64,000 bases of DNA from the NCBI GenBank assembly GCA_015490715.1, contig WFXH01000029.1:1-64000 (forward strand), in the 5' to 3' direction. Position numbers and translations under genes: made by a program. Source of the DNA: Saprospiraceae bacterium (GTDB lineage: Bacteria; Bacteroidota; Bacteroidia; Chitinophagales; Saprospiraceae). Below, in pieces: positions 16,042 through 23,748 of this stretch (its first letter is position 1; every line of letters begins with the position of its first letter). The notes beneath the pieces were generated by a model. It was given only the letters and a program-made list of their open reading frames with translations, searched no databases and was not told the origin of the DNA.

Positions 16042-16470
16042 TCACACGGAATCCTGATAGGCGTATCGGATCAGGTCATGGGAGGTAACAATGCCCACGA
16101 CGCGGTTTTGATCGTCGACGACAGGCAGGGCATGAAACTTATTGGCCATGATGATGACGGCAGCCAGGCCGACGGAGTCGTCGGGGGAGATTTTTACTAC
16201 ATTGGTCGACATAAAATCGCGCACCTTAATGCGTCCGAATTCCTTGTCGGTAAACTCGTTGCGTACGGAGATGAGGCGCAAGATGTCTTCCTTTGAGATG
16301 ATACCCACGATTTTGCCTTGGGAATTGAGAATGGGAATGTGATGGAAACTGTGCTTTTCGAATGTCTTATCTACTAAGCGCAGAGTATCGTCTTCGTGGA
16401 GGGTGATGACGGGTGAAGTCATGATTTCGCTGACGGGGATGGTCGTATCCATAGCACGGGAATTTTTCAT
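16042..16470 (-). CDS. CBS-domain pair protein
   Basis: The 142 residues are almost entirely two CBS motifs: VSEIMTSPVITLHEDDTL ... HHIPILNSQGKIVGIISKEDIL and VRDFMSTNVVKISPDDSV ... ALPVVDDQNRVVGIVTSHDLI. Tandem CBS pairs bind adenosyl nucleotides and act as energy or ligand sensors; stand-alone ones regulate a partner that is not identifiable here. An ATG six codons in is an alternative start. A TATATTCG box one base off the -7 consensus precedes it on the minus strand. Confidence 0.9.
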   Translation of the reverse strand: MKNSRAMDTTIPVSEIMTSPVITLHEDDTLRLVDKTFEKHSFHHIPILNSQGKIVGIISKEDILRLISVRNEFTDKEFGRIKVRDFMSTNVVKISPDDSVGLAAVIIMANKFHALPVVDDQNRVVGIVTSHDLIRYAYQDSV

Positions 16471-16583
16471 TGGCGAATATACACATTTTCCTTGATTAAT
16501 ACCACACTCAAAGGAGATTTATTGCACATCTTTGTAGATGCACATTAAAATGCTGTACCTTCACACCGTTAAAGCATCGCTGT

Positions 16584-17834
16584 ATGGACAAGGGCACTTA
16601 TCTCTCTGCATTGGAAGATCGCTTCAAGCGATATGCAGCCATCGACACGCAATCGGATCCGCGCAGCACGACCACTCCCTCTACGGCCAAGCAGCTGGAT
16701 TTGCAATACTTGCTTAAAGACGAGCTCAGTGCCTACGGGGCGGAGGACATCCAAGTGGATGAATACGGCTATCTCTATGCGACGATTCCCCCGAGTACGT
16801 CGAAAGATGTGCCGGTCGTGTGCTTTTGTGCGCATGTAGATACCAGCCCGGACGCTCCGGGGTCGGGCGTCAAGCCCATTGTGCACCGAAACTACGACGG
16901 TTCGCCCATCGTGCTTCCCGATGATCAAAGCGTAGTGATTACCCCAGAGGACTTTCCCCATCTGTTGCAATGCATAGGGCACGACATCATCACTGCGTCG
17001 GGTACGACGCTGCTCGGAGCCGACGACAAGGCGGGGGTAGCCATCATCATGCAGTTGGCGCAAATACTTCTTCAGCACCCAGAAATTCCTCACGGCAAGA
17101 TTCGCATTTTATTTACGCCCGACGAAGAGATCGGCAGAGGAGTCGACCATGTGCGTCTCGAGGTACTTCAGGCCGATTACGGCTATACCTTAGACGGTGG
17201 TGTGCCGGGGTCGCTTGAAGATGAGACGTTTTCGGCCGACAGTGCGGAAGTCGACATCCACGGTGTTGCCATCCATCCGGGCTACGCGAAGGACAAGATG
17301 GAAAATGCCATCAAGATAGCCTCGCGCATTATTGCCTCTCTACCAGTAAACACCCTCTGCCCCGAGCGCACCGAGGGGCGCCAGGGATTTATCCATCCCA
17401 CTGAAATCCATGGCAGCTTACAGAGTGCAAAGCTCTCCTTTATACTACGCGACTTTGACACGCCCAGGTTAAAAGACCACGCGGCGCTGCTCGAGAAAAT
17501 CGTCCAGGCCGTCTTAGTGGACTATCCCGGCTCGAGCTATACGATGACTACTCGCGAACAATATCGCAACATGAAAGAGGTGCTCGATCGCCATCCTCAG
17601 GTCATCGAATATGCCGAAGAGGCCATACGCCGCATTGGACTCGAGCCAGTAAAGGAGCCCATACGCGGAGGCACCGATGGGGCTCGGCTCTCTTTTATGG
17701 GGTTGCCCTGTCCCAATCTCTTTACGGGGATGCAAGGCATCCACTCCGTGCGCGAATGGGTGAGCCTACAAGATATGTGGTCGGCCGTAGAAATGCTTCT
17801 CCAGCTCGTACAGATTTGGGAGGAAAGATCCTGA
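16584..17834 (+). CDS. pepT: Peptidase T (tripeptide aminopeptidase)
   Basis: The 416 residues cover the full length of PepT, a cytoplasmic dizinc M20B enzyme releasing the N-terminal residue from tripeptides. Metal-binding motifs are all visible: CAHVDTSPDAPG, LGADDKAGVA (Asp bridging the metals), PDEEIGRGVDH (general base Glu), and RGGTDGARLSFMG near the end, with FTGMQGIHSVREWV carrying the last ligand. The start gives MDKGTYLSALEDRF. It is divergent from the CBS gene and convergent with the polymerase gene 3 bases away. It would finish degrading small peptides produced by periplasmic S46 and DPP III enzymes. Confidence 0.96.
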   Translation: MDKGTYLSALEDRFKRYAAIDTQSDPRSTTTPSTAKQLDLQYLLKDELSAYGAEDIQVDEYGYLYATIPPSTSKDVPVVCFCAHVDTSPDAPGSGVKPIVHRNYDGSPIVLPDDQSVVITPEDFPHLLQCIGHDIITASGTTLLGADDKAGVAIIMQLAQILLQHPEIPHGKIRILFTPDEEIGRGVDHVRLEVLQADYGYTLDGGVPGSLEDETFSADSAEVDIHGVAIHPGYAKDKMENAIKIASRIIASLPVNTLCPERTEGRQGFIHPTEIHGSLQSAKLSFILRDFDTPRLKDHAALLEKIVQAVLVDYPGSSYTMTTREQYRNMKEVLDRHPQVIEYAEEAIRRIGLEPVKEPIRGGTDGARLSFMGLPCPNLFTGMQGIHSVREWVSLQDMWSAVEMLLQLVQIWEERS

Positions 17835-17837
17835 AGC

Positions 17838-19343
17838 TCACTCTTCCTCAGTTACCGGCGTCAGTCCTAAGGAACGCCCTTTTTCGAGCATGAAGGCGCG
17901 CGCAGCCTCGTAGGTATTGGGTATCACTCCATCGAGTATGGCATCTTTGATGGCGTTTTTGATGATTCCCACGGGCTTGGAAGGTGGGATGCCAAAAGTG
18001 CGCATGATTTCCTCTCCGTCGATGGGGGGCTGCCAATTGCGAATGCGGTCTTTTTCTTCGACTTCCTTGATGCGCTGGCGCACGATGCGATAATTGTCGA
18101 GGTAGCGACGCACTTTATGGGGATTCTTCGAAGTGATATCGGCTTCACACAGGAGGAGCAAATCTTCCAGATCATCGCCCATGTCGAAAATCAACCGCCG
18201 TATAGCGGAGTCGGTGATATCCTCTTTGGTCAGCGATATGGGGCGAAGGTGGTGGCGAACGAGCTTTTGGACGTATTTGAAGCGACTGTCTAAGGGCAAT
18301 CGCAGCCGCTTGAAGACGGTTTTGACCATACGAGCACCGACGACTTCATGACCGTGGAAGGTCCATCCTTCCTTGGGGTGAAACCGCTTTGTCGGAGCTT
18401 TTCCGATATCGTGCAGCAGGGCGGCCCAGCGCAACCAGAGCTTTTTGTCCGGCTCGTTTTTTGTCCGGGCTGCTACGTTGTCGAGTACCTTCAGCGAGTG
18501 GTAGAAGTTGTCTTTATGGCCGATGCCCTCGCGCCATTCCACTCCCTTGAGCGCTTGCAGTTCGGGCAAGATGTACTGCAATAGTCCCAGTTCGTCCATC
18601 AACATAAACCCGCGCGAGGGTTTATCTGTGCGCATGATTTTTTGCAGCTCGTCACTGATACGCTCAGCAGAGACGATTTCGATGCGATGGGCGGACTGAA
18701 GGATACCCTCTTTGGTGCGCGGATGGATGGTAAAACCGAGCTGTACGGCAAAGCGGATGGCACGCAGCATGCGCAGCGGATCATCGCTAAACGTCCGGGC
18801 AGGATCCGTAGGGGTGCGAATGATCTTGAGCTCGATGTCGCGCATGCCGCCAAAGGGATCGATCAATTTCCCCTTATCGGGGCCGTTGAGCACGTAATAC
18901 AAGGCATTGATGGTAAAGTCTCTGCGCAGCTGGTCGTCTTCGAGAGTGCCTTGTTCGACCTGGGGTTTGCGGGAGTCGTGGCGATACGACTCCTTACGTG
19001 CCCCGACGAATTCGATTTCATAACCTTCCATGTAGATCCGCGCTGTCCCAAATTTTCGGTACACGACCAAGGAGCTGTCTTTTGCATACCACTTGCGCAC
19101 CGCCTCGGCGAGGGCTATGCCGCTTCCGACGGTGACGATATCGATATCCTTGAGCGGACGGCCGAGGACGACATCCCGCACAAAGCCCCCAACAGCATAG
19201 GCCACTAATCCCAGCCTGTCGGCCGCCTTCCCGATCTTATCGAGTACCCGGCGAGTACGACTATCCAATGCGTAAAAGTGCTCCACTTCCAACAATAGAG
19301 GCGTGAGTACCGTGGGTTGCTGTTGTTTGTCCTCCATCGACAT
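17838..19343 (-). CDS. tRNA nucleotidyltransferase/poly(A) polymerase family protein with HD domain
   Basis: Class II nucleotidyltransferase head: YAVGGFVRDVVLGRPLKDIDIV, with the G-G/S plus DxD catalytic motif near residue 50, then RRDFTINALYY and RMLRAIRFA. A C-terminal HD domain (LLHDIGKAPTKRF) is typical of bacterial CCA-adding enzymes and poly(A) polymerases. About 501 residues from ATG 19343; the longer upstream frame covers the promoter. Because the tRNA-Leu here lacks an encoded CCA, a CCA-adding role is plausible. Its promoter box overlaps the stop codon of the upstream dihydrouridine-synthase gene. Confidence 0.92.
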   Translation of the reverse strand: MSMEDKQQQPTVLTPLLLEVEHFYALDSRTRRVLDKIGKAADRLGLVAYAVGGFVRDVVLGRPLKDIDIVTVGSGIALAEAVRKWYAKDSSLVVYRKFGTARIYMEGYEIEFVGARKESYRHDSRKPQVEQGTLEDDQLRRDFTINALYYVLNGPDKGKLIDPFGGMRDIELKIIRTPTDPARTFSDDPLRMLRAIRFAVQLGFTIHPRTKEGILQSAHRIEIVSAERISDELQKIMRTDKPSRGFMLMDELGLLQYILPELQALKGVEWREGIGHKDNFYHSLKVLDNVAARTKNEPDKKLWLRWAALLHDIGKAPTKRFHPKEGWTFHGHEVVGARMVKTVFKRLRLPLDSRFKYVQKLVRHHLRPISLTKEDITDSAIRRLIFDMGDDLEDLLLLCEADITSKNPHKVRRYLDNYRIVRQRIKEVEEKDRIRNWQPPIDGEEIMRTFGIPPSKPVGIIKNAIKDAILDGVIPNTYEAARAFMLEKGRSLGLTPVTEEE

Positions 19344-19363
19344 GCACACAACGATTTTATACA

Positions 19364-19371
19364 CAAAATTA
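19364..19371 (-). promoter_or_regulatory. -7 box (TAATTTTG) inside the end of the dus gene
   Basis: On the minus strand TAATTTTG begins in the TAA stop codon of the dus gene and is followed immediately by TGTATAAAATCGTTG (recurrent motif), then 5 bases and the start ATG of the nucleotidyltransferase gene. The leader should be only about 15-18 bases. Confidence 0.65.
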
Positions 19372-20397
19372 TACCTCCGAGAGCGTTTTGTGTTTTTTGT
19401 TGGGTATGAAATCGCCGTAGTGGCGGCCAATAGCATCAAGTATGGATTCTACCTCGGCACTTTGCGTTGCTTGAAGCAACTGTAGGCGGAAGGGTTTAAA
19501 ATCTGGAATGCCCTTGAAATAGTTGGCATAGTGTCGTCGCAGTTCGAGTACGCCTCGTTTTTCGCCTTTCCATGCCACGGCGTGTTGGAGATGGCGTTTG
19601 ATGATTGGGATGCGCTCTTCGACGGTGGGATCGGGCAGCATCGTGCCTGTCTGGAAGTAGTGGCGAATTTGGCGGAATATCCACGGTCTGCCGATAGCTG
19701 CTCGGCCGATCATCATGCCATCGACGGGATAGCGTCGGCGATATTCGGCGGCCTTGAGGGGGCCATCGATGTCTCCGTTGCCGATGACGGGTATGTGGAT
19801 GCGCGGATTGGCTTTGATCACCTCAAACCACGACCAATCGGCCTGGCCCTTATACATCTGGGCGCGTGTTCGGGCGTGGATGGTAATGGCTTGGATACCC
19901 ACATCTTGGAGACGCTCGACCACCTCAGCTATGCGGATGGTATGGGCATCCCAGCCCAGTCGCGTCTTGACGGTGACTGGACGCGTGGCTTTGCGCACTA
20001 CCGCGCGGGTCAATTCTACCATCTTGGGAATATCGCGCAAGATGCCTGCACCACACATCTTGTGGACGACTTTGCGCACCGGGCAGCCGTAGTTGATGTC
20101 GATTACATCGGGCTGCATGTCTTCGACAATAGAGACGGCTTCCATCATGGAGTTGAGCTCGGCACCGAAGATCTGGATGCCGATGGGGCGTTCGTTGGGA
20201 TAAATGGTGATCTTGCGCAGGCTCTTGGGCACCTTGCGCACCAGGGCTTCGACAGAGACGAATTCCGTAAACACCATATCGGCTCCGAAATCCTTGCATA
20301 GGGCTCGAAAAGACGGATCCGTCACCCCTTCCATCGGCGCTAAAAAGAGGGGAAAATGCGCAAATCGCAGAGAGCCGATATGTACGATTTCACCCAT
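19369..20397 (-). CDS. dusB: tRNA-dihydrouridine synthase (DusB-like)
   Basis: The 342 residues match Dus flavoenzymes, which reduce uridines in the D-loop of tRNA with NADPH. FLAPMEGVTDPSFR is the FMN phosphate-binding start; IDINYGCPVRKVVHKMCGAGIL contains the catalytic cysteine; HARTRAQMYKGQADW and IPVIGNGDI...MIGRAAIGRPWIF complete the TIM barrel. DusB is chosen over other Dus paralogues on the strength of the NYGCPVRKVV motif and general similarity; the exact uridine modified cannot be read from sequence. The next gene on the same strand, at 17.8 kb, also acts on tRNA ends. Confidence 0.93.
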   Translation of the reverse strand: MGEIVHIGSLRFAHFPLFLAPMEGVTDPSFRALCKDFGADMVFTEFVSVEALVRKVPKSLRKITIYPNERPIGIQIFGAELNSMMEAVSIVEDMQPDVIDINYGCPVRKVVHKMCGAGILRDIPKMVELTRAVVRKATRPVTVKTRLGWDAHTIRIAEVVERLQDVGIQAITIHARTRAQMYKGQADWSWFEVIKANPRIHIPVIGNGDIDGPLKAAEYRRRYPVDGMMIGRAAIGRPWIFRQIRHYFQTGTMLPDPTVEERIPIIKRHLQHAVAWKGEKRGVLELRRHYANYFKGIPDFKPFRLQLLQATQSAEVESILDAIGRHYGDFIPNKKHKTLSEV

Positions 20398-20470
20398 GGA
20401 CGCCTCGATGGTATTCGTACCTCAAGCAATCTAACGTGACAACGACGTAGGCGGTTCGGATCGAAATATC

Positions 20471-20478
20471 TAATTTTG
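20471..20478 (+). promoter_or_regulatory. -7 box (TAATTTTG) for nhaD
   Basis: TAATTTTG matches TAnnTTTG exactly, with a leader of about 40 bases to the ATG at 20523 in a divergent gap. Confidence 0.6.
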
Positions 20479-20522
20479 CCATCTCAAACGCTTTTTTTGA
20501 AAATTTTGTAAACCAACTGTGG

Positions 20523-21896
20523 ATGGAGTGGACGCTTTTTCACATTGCGGCAATAGCGATTTTTGTCCTAGCATATATCCTCATTGTTTTCGAACACCCC
20601 TTGCGCCTCAACAAGACCGTCCCCGCACTCTTTGCTGCCTCGCTGGGTTGGGCAATTGTCTCTTTCGGGTTTCAATTGGGTAGCGTAGACATTATCGACC
20701 ATCACGGTCATCTCTTTAATACGGGCGTCAACAACTCCGAAGCCCAGACGGGTTTTACCGATGTCTTACTCCACCACTTAGGTAAGACCTCTGAAATACT
20801 GATCTTCCTCATCGGTGCCATGACCATCGTCGAACTTATCGACCTCCACAGGGGTTTTGACATCATCCAGCGCTGGATACGCACGCGTAAGAAGACACAT
20901 CTATTGTGGATCATTGGTTTTTTGGCCTTTTTTCTTTCCGCGGTGATCGACAACCTCACGACGACCATTGTCCTCATCACCCTCCTGCGGCGCATTATCC
21001 ACTCGCGCAAGGAAAAGCTCTGGTTTGCTTCGCTCATCGTCATTGCGGCTAACGCAGGCGGGGCGTGGTCTCCTATCGGCGATGTGACGACTACGATGCT
21101 GTGGATTGCCCACAAGACCACCACGCTCAAGCTCATCGAAAGCCTCATTTTGCCCTCTCTGGTGTGCTTTATCATTCCCGCCTTTGCCCTCAGTAAGCTC
21201 CCCATCATGAAGGGCAATGTCTACATCCCTGAAGATGCCGCTGTCGAGCGGGATACCCTATTGAGCAGCCGCGTGATGCTCTTTACTGGATTGGGAGGTA
21301 TACTGTCCGTTCCGTTTTTTAAGGGCATTACGCATTTACCACCGTATTTGGGAATGACATTGGCTTTGGGAGTCGTATGGATGCTCTCAGAGTACATCCA
21401 TCCCGAAGAAGAGTTTACGGAGGAGAGGCGTCATCTGTACTCCGCCCATCGTGCCCTTTCGCGCATTGAGATGAGCAGCATTCTCTTTTTCTTCGGCATA
21501 CTCATGGCGGTGGCTTCTTTAGAGACCATTGCCGTGCATAAGGTCAGCGTACTCGAATACGCTGCCGAACAGCTCGACGTGTTGGTGCCCAACCGCTATG
21601 TGGTCTTCACCCTGCTGGGATTCTTTTCGGCCATCATCGACAACGTTCCTCTGGTCGCCGCTGCCATGGGCATGTACGACTTTCCTACGGATCACCACCT
21701 CTGGCATTATTTGGCCTATACAGCGGGTACGGGCGGCAGCATGCTCATCATTGGCTCCGCAGCTGGTGTGGCTGCCATGGGACTGGAAAAAATCGAATTT
21801 ATCTGGTATCTCAAGCGCATCGGATGGTTGGCCCTCATCGGCTTTTTGGCTGGTGCCGCCGTGTTTATCCTCATGAGCTCTTTCCATTTCACATAA
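20523..21896 (+). CDS. nhaD: NhaD-type Na+/H+ antiporter
   Basis: A 457-residue inner-membrane protein with about 12 hydrophobic segments and the features of the NhaD family within the ion-transporter superfamily: FEHPLRLNKTVPALFAASLGWA near the N-terminus, FLSAVIDNLTTTIVL, NAGGAWSPIGDVTTTMLW, and in the second half SAIIDNVPLVAAAMGMYD and GTGGSMLIIGSAAGVAAMGLE. These inverted-repeat motifs line the transport path. NhaD exports sodium (or lithium) in exchange for protons. The gene stands alone with its own promoter and is followed by a TolB-like lipoprotein 12 bases on. Confidence 0.94.
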   Translation: MEWTLFHIAAIAIFVLAYILIVFEHPLRLNKTVPALFAASLGWAIVSFGFQLGSVDIIDHHGHLFNTGVNNSEAQTGFTDVLLHHLGKTSEILIFLIGAMTIVELIDLHRGFDIIQRWIRTRKKTHLLWIIGFLAFFLSAVIDNLTTTIVLITLLRRIIHSRKEKLWFASLIVIAANAGGAWSPIGDVTTTMLWIAHKTTTLKLIESLILPSLVCFIIPAFALSKLPIMKGNVYIPEDAAVERDTLLSSRVMLFTGLGGILSVPFFKGITHLPPYLGMTLALGVVWMLSEYIHPEEEFTEERRHLYSAHRALSRIEMSSILFFFGILMAVASLETIAVHKVSVLEYAAEQLDVLVPNRYVVFTLLGFFSAIIDNVPLVAAAMGMYDFPTDHHLWHYLAYTAGTGGSMLIIGSAAGVAAMGLEKIEFIWYLKRIGWLALIGFLAGAAVFILMSSFHFT

Positions 21897-21908
21897 ATTA
21901 TTTCAACC

Positions 21909-23024
21909 ATGCAGAAGACGACATACTTCTATTTTGTCACCATCATCGGATGGATGGTCACCGTCGCAAGTTGTAAACAAATCGCAAAAAACAACAATGC
22001 CAATTCAGCACAGGAAACAATAACCCAAGACAGCCTCCGCTATCCCGGCGAAAAGCACTTGCGCAATATCCGCCAGCTCACCTTTGGCGGCAACAACGCA
22101 GAGGCATACTTCAGCTTCGACAATTCCAAACTCGTCTTCCAATCCGACTACAAAAAATGGGGCGTCGAGTGCGACCAAATTTTCGTCATGGGCATCTTCG
22201 ACGACACGAGACGCAATCGCCCGCAGATGATCAGCACGGGCAAGGGGCGCACCACCTGTGCCTTTTTCCTACCAGGGGATACGCTCATCCTCTATGCATC
22301 GACCCACGAGGGCGGAGATGCATGTCCTCCCGTCCCAGAACGCCCCGAGGGGAAATACGTCTGGCCCATCTACGAGGATTACGACATCTACGTAGCTGAT
22401 CTCCAAGGGCGCATCGTCAAAAAGCTCACCGACACACCCGGCTACGACGCCGAAGCCACCGTTTCACCCCAAGGAGACAAAATCGTCTTCACCTCCATGC
22501 GCACAGGGGATCTCGAACTCTTCATCATGGACATCGACGGCAACAATGTCCGCCAACTCACCAACACCCTCGGGTACGACGGAGGCGCCTTTTTCTCACC
22601 CGACGGCAAGCAAATCGTCTTCCGCGCCTCCCGCCCTTCCACACCCGAAGAAATCGACGAATACAAAGGACTCCTCGCACAAGGCCTCGTCCAGCCCACC
22701 GAAATGGAAATCTTCGTCATCAATACCGACGGCACGGGCCTCCGTCAAGTGACCAATCTCGGCAAAGCCAACTGGGCACCCTATTTCCATCCCGACGGCA
22801 AACGCATCCTCTTTTCCTCCAACCACGCCTCTAAGAGGGGATTTCAGTTTAACATCTACATGATCAACGTCGACGGCACGGGCCTCGAACAAATCACCTT
22901 CGACTCCGTCTTCGATGCCTTTCCGATGTTCTCCTGGGACGGGAAATACCTCGTGTTCTCCTCCAACCGCCACAACAACGGCACCTACGATACCAACGTC
23001 TTCATCGCCGAATGGGTCGAATAG
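21909..23024 (+). CDS. TolB-like beta-propeller lipoprotein
   Basis: The 371 residues open with a signal peptide and likely lipobox (VTVASC). The mature part contains at least five repeats of a WD40-like/PD40 unit: DAEATVSPQGDKIVFTSMR, DGGAFFSPDGKQIVFRASR, WAPYFHPDGKRILFSSN, AFPMFSWDGKYLVFSSN, each ending in (D)LE(L)F(I)xD-type strands such as DLELFIMDIDGNNVRQLT. This is the beta-propeller of the TolB C-terminal domain, without the TolB N-terminal domain. It should lie in the periplasm or on the surface. Function is not established. It may be co-transcribed with nhaD, the gap being 12 bases. Confidence 0.85.
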   Translation: MQKTTYFYFVTIIGWMVTVASCKQIAKNNNANSAQETITQDSLRYPGEKHLRNIRQLTFGGNNAEAYFSFDNSKLVFQSDYKKWGVECDQIFVMGIFDDTRRNRPQMISTGKGRTTCAFFLPGDTLILYASTHEGGDACPPVPERPEGKYVWPIYEDYDIYVADLQGRIVKKLTDTPGYDAEATVSPQGDKIVFTSMRTGDLELFIMDIDGNNVRQLTNTLGYDGGAFFSPDGKQIVFRASRPSTPEEIDEYKGLLAQGLVQPTEMEIFVINTDGTGLRQVTNLGKANWAPYFHPDGKRILFSSNHASKRGFQFNIYMINVDGTGLEQITFDSVFDAFPMFSWDGKYLVFSSNRHNNGTYDTNVFIAEWVE

Positions 23025-23033
23025 CGCTCTCCC

Positions 23034-23375
23034 TCAATTGAGATAATCCTTATAAAAGAGCAAGCCCTCACGGGCATCGTAATCGGCTCGGCCCAGGGCC
23101 TCGTACAAATCCTTTTTATACGGATATTTCTTTGCATCGATGATATAGACCTTACAGCCAATTGCCCGCGAAAGCTCCCGATGCTTGTTGCGCCATTCAT
23201 AGGCGAGCTCTAATGCCGTCTGCTTGTATCCTTTATTCCAGCGCGGACCAAAGATGACCTCTATGGTAAAGATCCCATTTCTGTACGACAATAGGCGCGA
23301 AGACAATCCGAAATGGACCCGATAGACAATGTCGGATTTCAACAAATGCCGCTTATTGATCTCCTCGATATTCAT
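23034..23375 (-). CDS. Hypothetical protein (113 aa)
   Basis: Started at ATG 23375 (MNIEEINKRHLLKSDIVYRV); a TTG six codons upstream also lies in frame. No signal peptide or membrane helix. Rich in Y, R and K, with the pattern YKKDLYEALGRADYDARE near the end. I do not recognise a family. It is convergent with the TolB-like gene and its upstream region is the motif-rich gap before the E1 gene. Confidence 0.55.
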   Translation of the reverse strand: MNIEEINKRHLLKSDIVYRVHFGLSSRLLSYRNGIFTIEVIFGPRWNKGYKQTALELAYEWRNKHRELSRAIGCKVYIIDAKKYPYKKDLYEALGRADYDAREGLLFYKDYLN

Positions 23376-23393
23376 CGCACCACTTTTGCCCAA

Positions 23394-23748
23394 TCGATTG
23401 CATAAATCATGCCATTATCCCATCCATTTAATCTTTTAATCTCAGCAATAATCCGTATAAAATGGTGCACCGATACGATAGTCGTCACCTGCCATTTCCA
23501 TTACAAGCAAATGCAGGCACCACTCCTCTCATCGAAGGGATAACTGCCGATGCCATACTTTAAATGCCCACGATTTTATACGTACTGTATGAAATGGTTG
23601 GACAAAAAGCCATTGGGTGCATAAAATCATTGGCATTGGAGGGAGGCTGATGCAGCGAAAACGCGGAATATTGAATGGATTTTCCTATATTTATCGTAAC
23701 TTTGCTGGCCGATGTGCGATTAGACAAACCGCAAAAATTTTGAAAACG
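23394..23748. other. Non-coding gap rich in TATRAAAT motif copies
   Basis: The gap holds TATAAAAT at 23456-23463 (plus), ATTTTATA at 23573-23580 (minus), TATGAAAT at 23588-23595 (plus) and CATAAAAT at 23620-23627 (plus). The copies at 23573 and 23588 face each other across 7 bases, giving a hairpin (ATTTTATAC-GTACT-GTATGAAAT). A good promoter for the E1 gene follows at 23697-23704. I see no gene in it. Confidence 0.5.
23697..23704 (+). promoter_or_regulatory. Promoter of the E1 gene (-7 TAACTTTG, -33 TTG at 23671)
   Basis: TAACTTTG is an exact -7 match, with TTG at 23671-23673, 23 bases upstream, as a possible -33 element. The predicted start of transcription near 23709-23711 excludes in-frame ATG/TTG codons before it and supports the start codon at 23749. 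Confidence 0.65.

Noticed and set aside
23617-23748. 44 extra codons before the E1 start
   Set aside because: They span an exact promoter (TAACTTTG at 23697-23704); translation from upstream would require transcription to begin earlier and gives no conserved residues.
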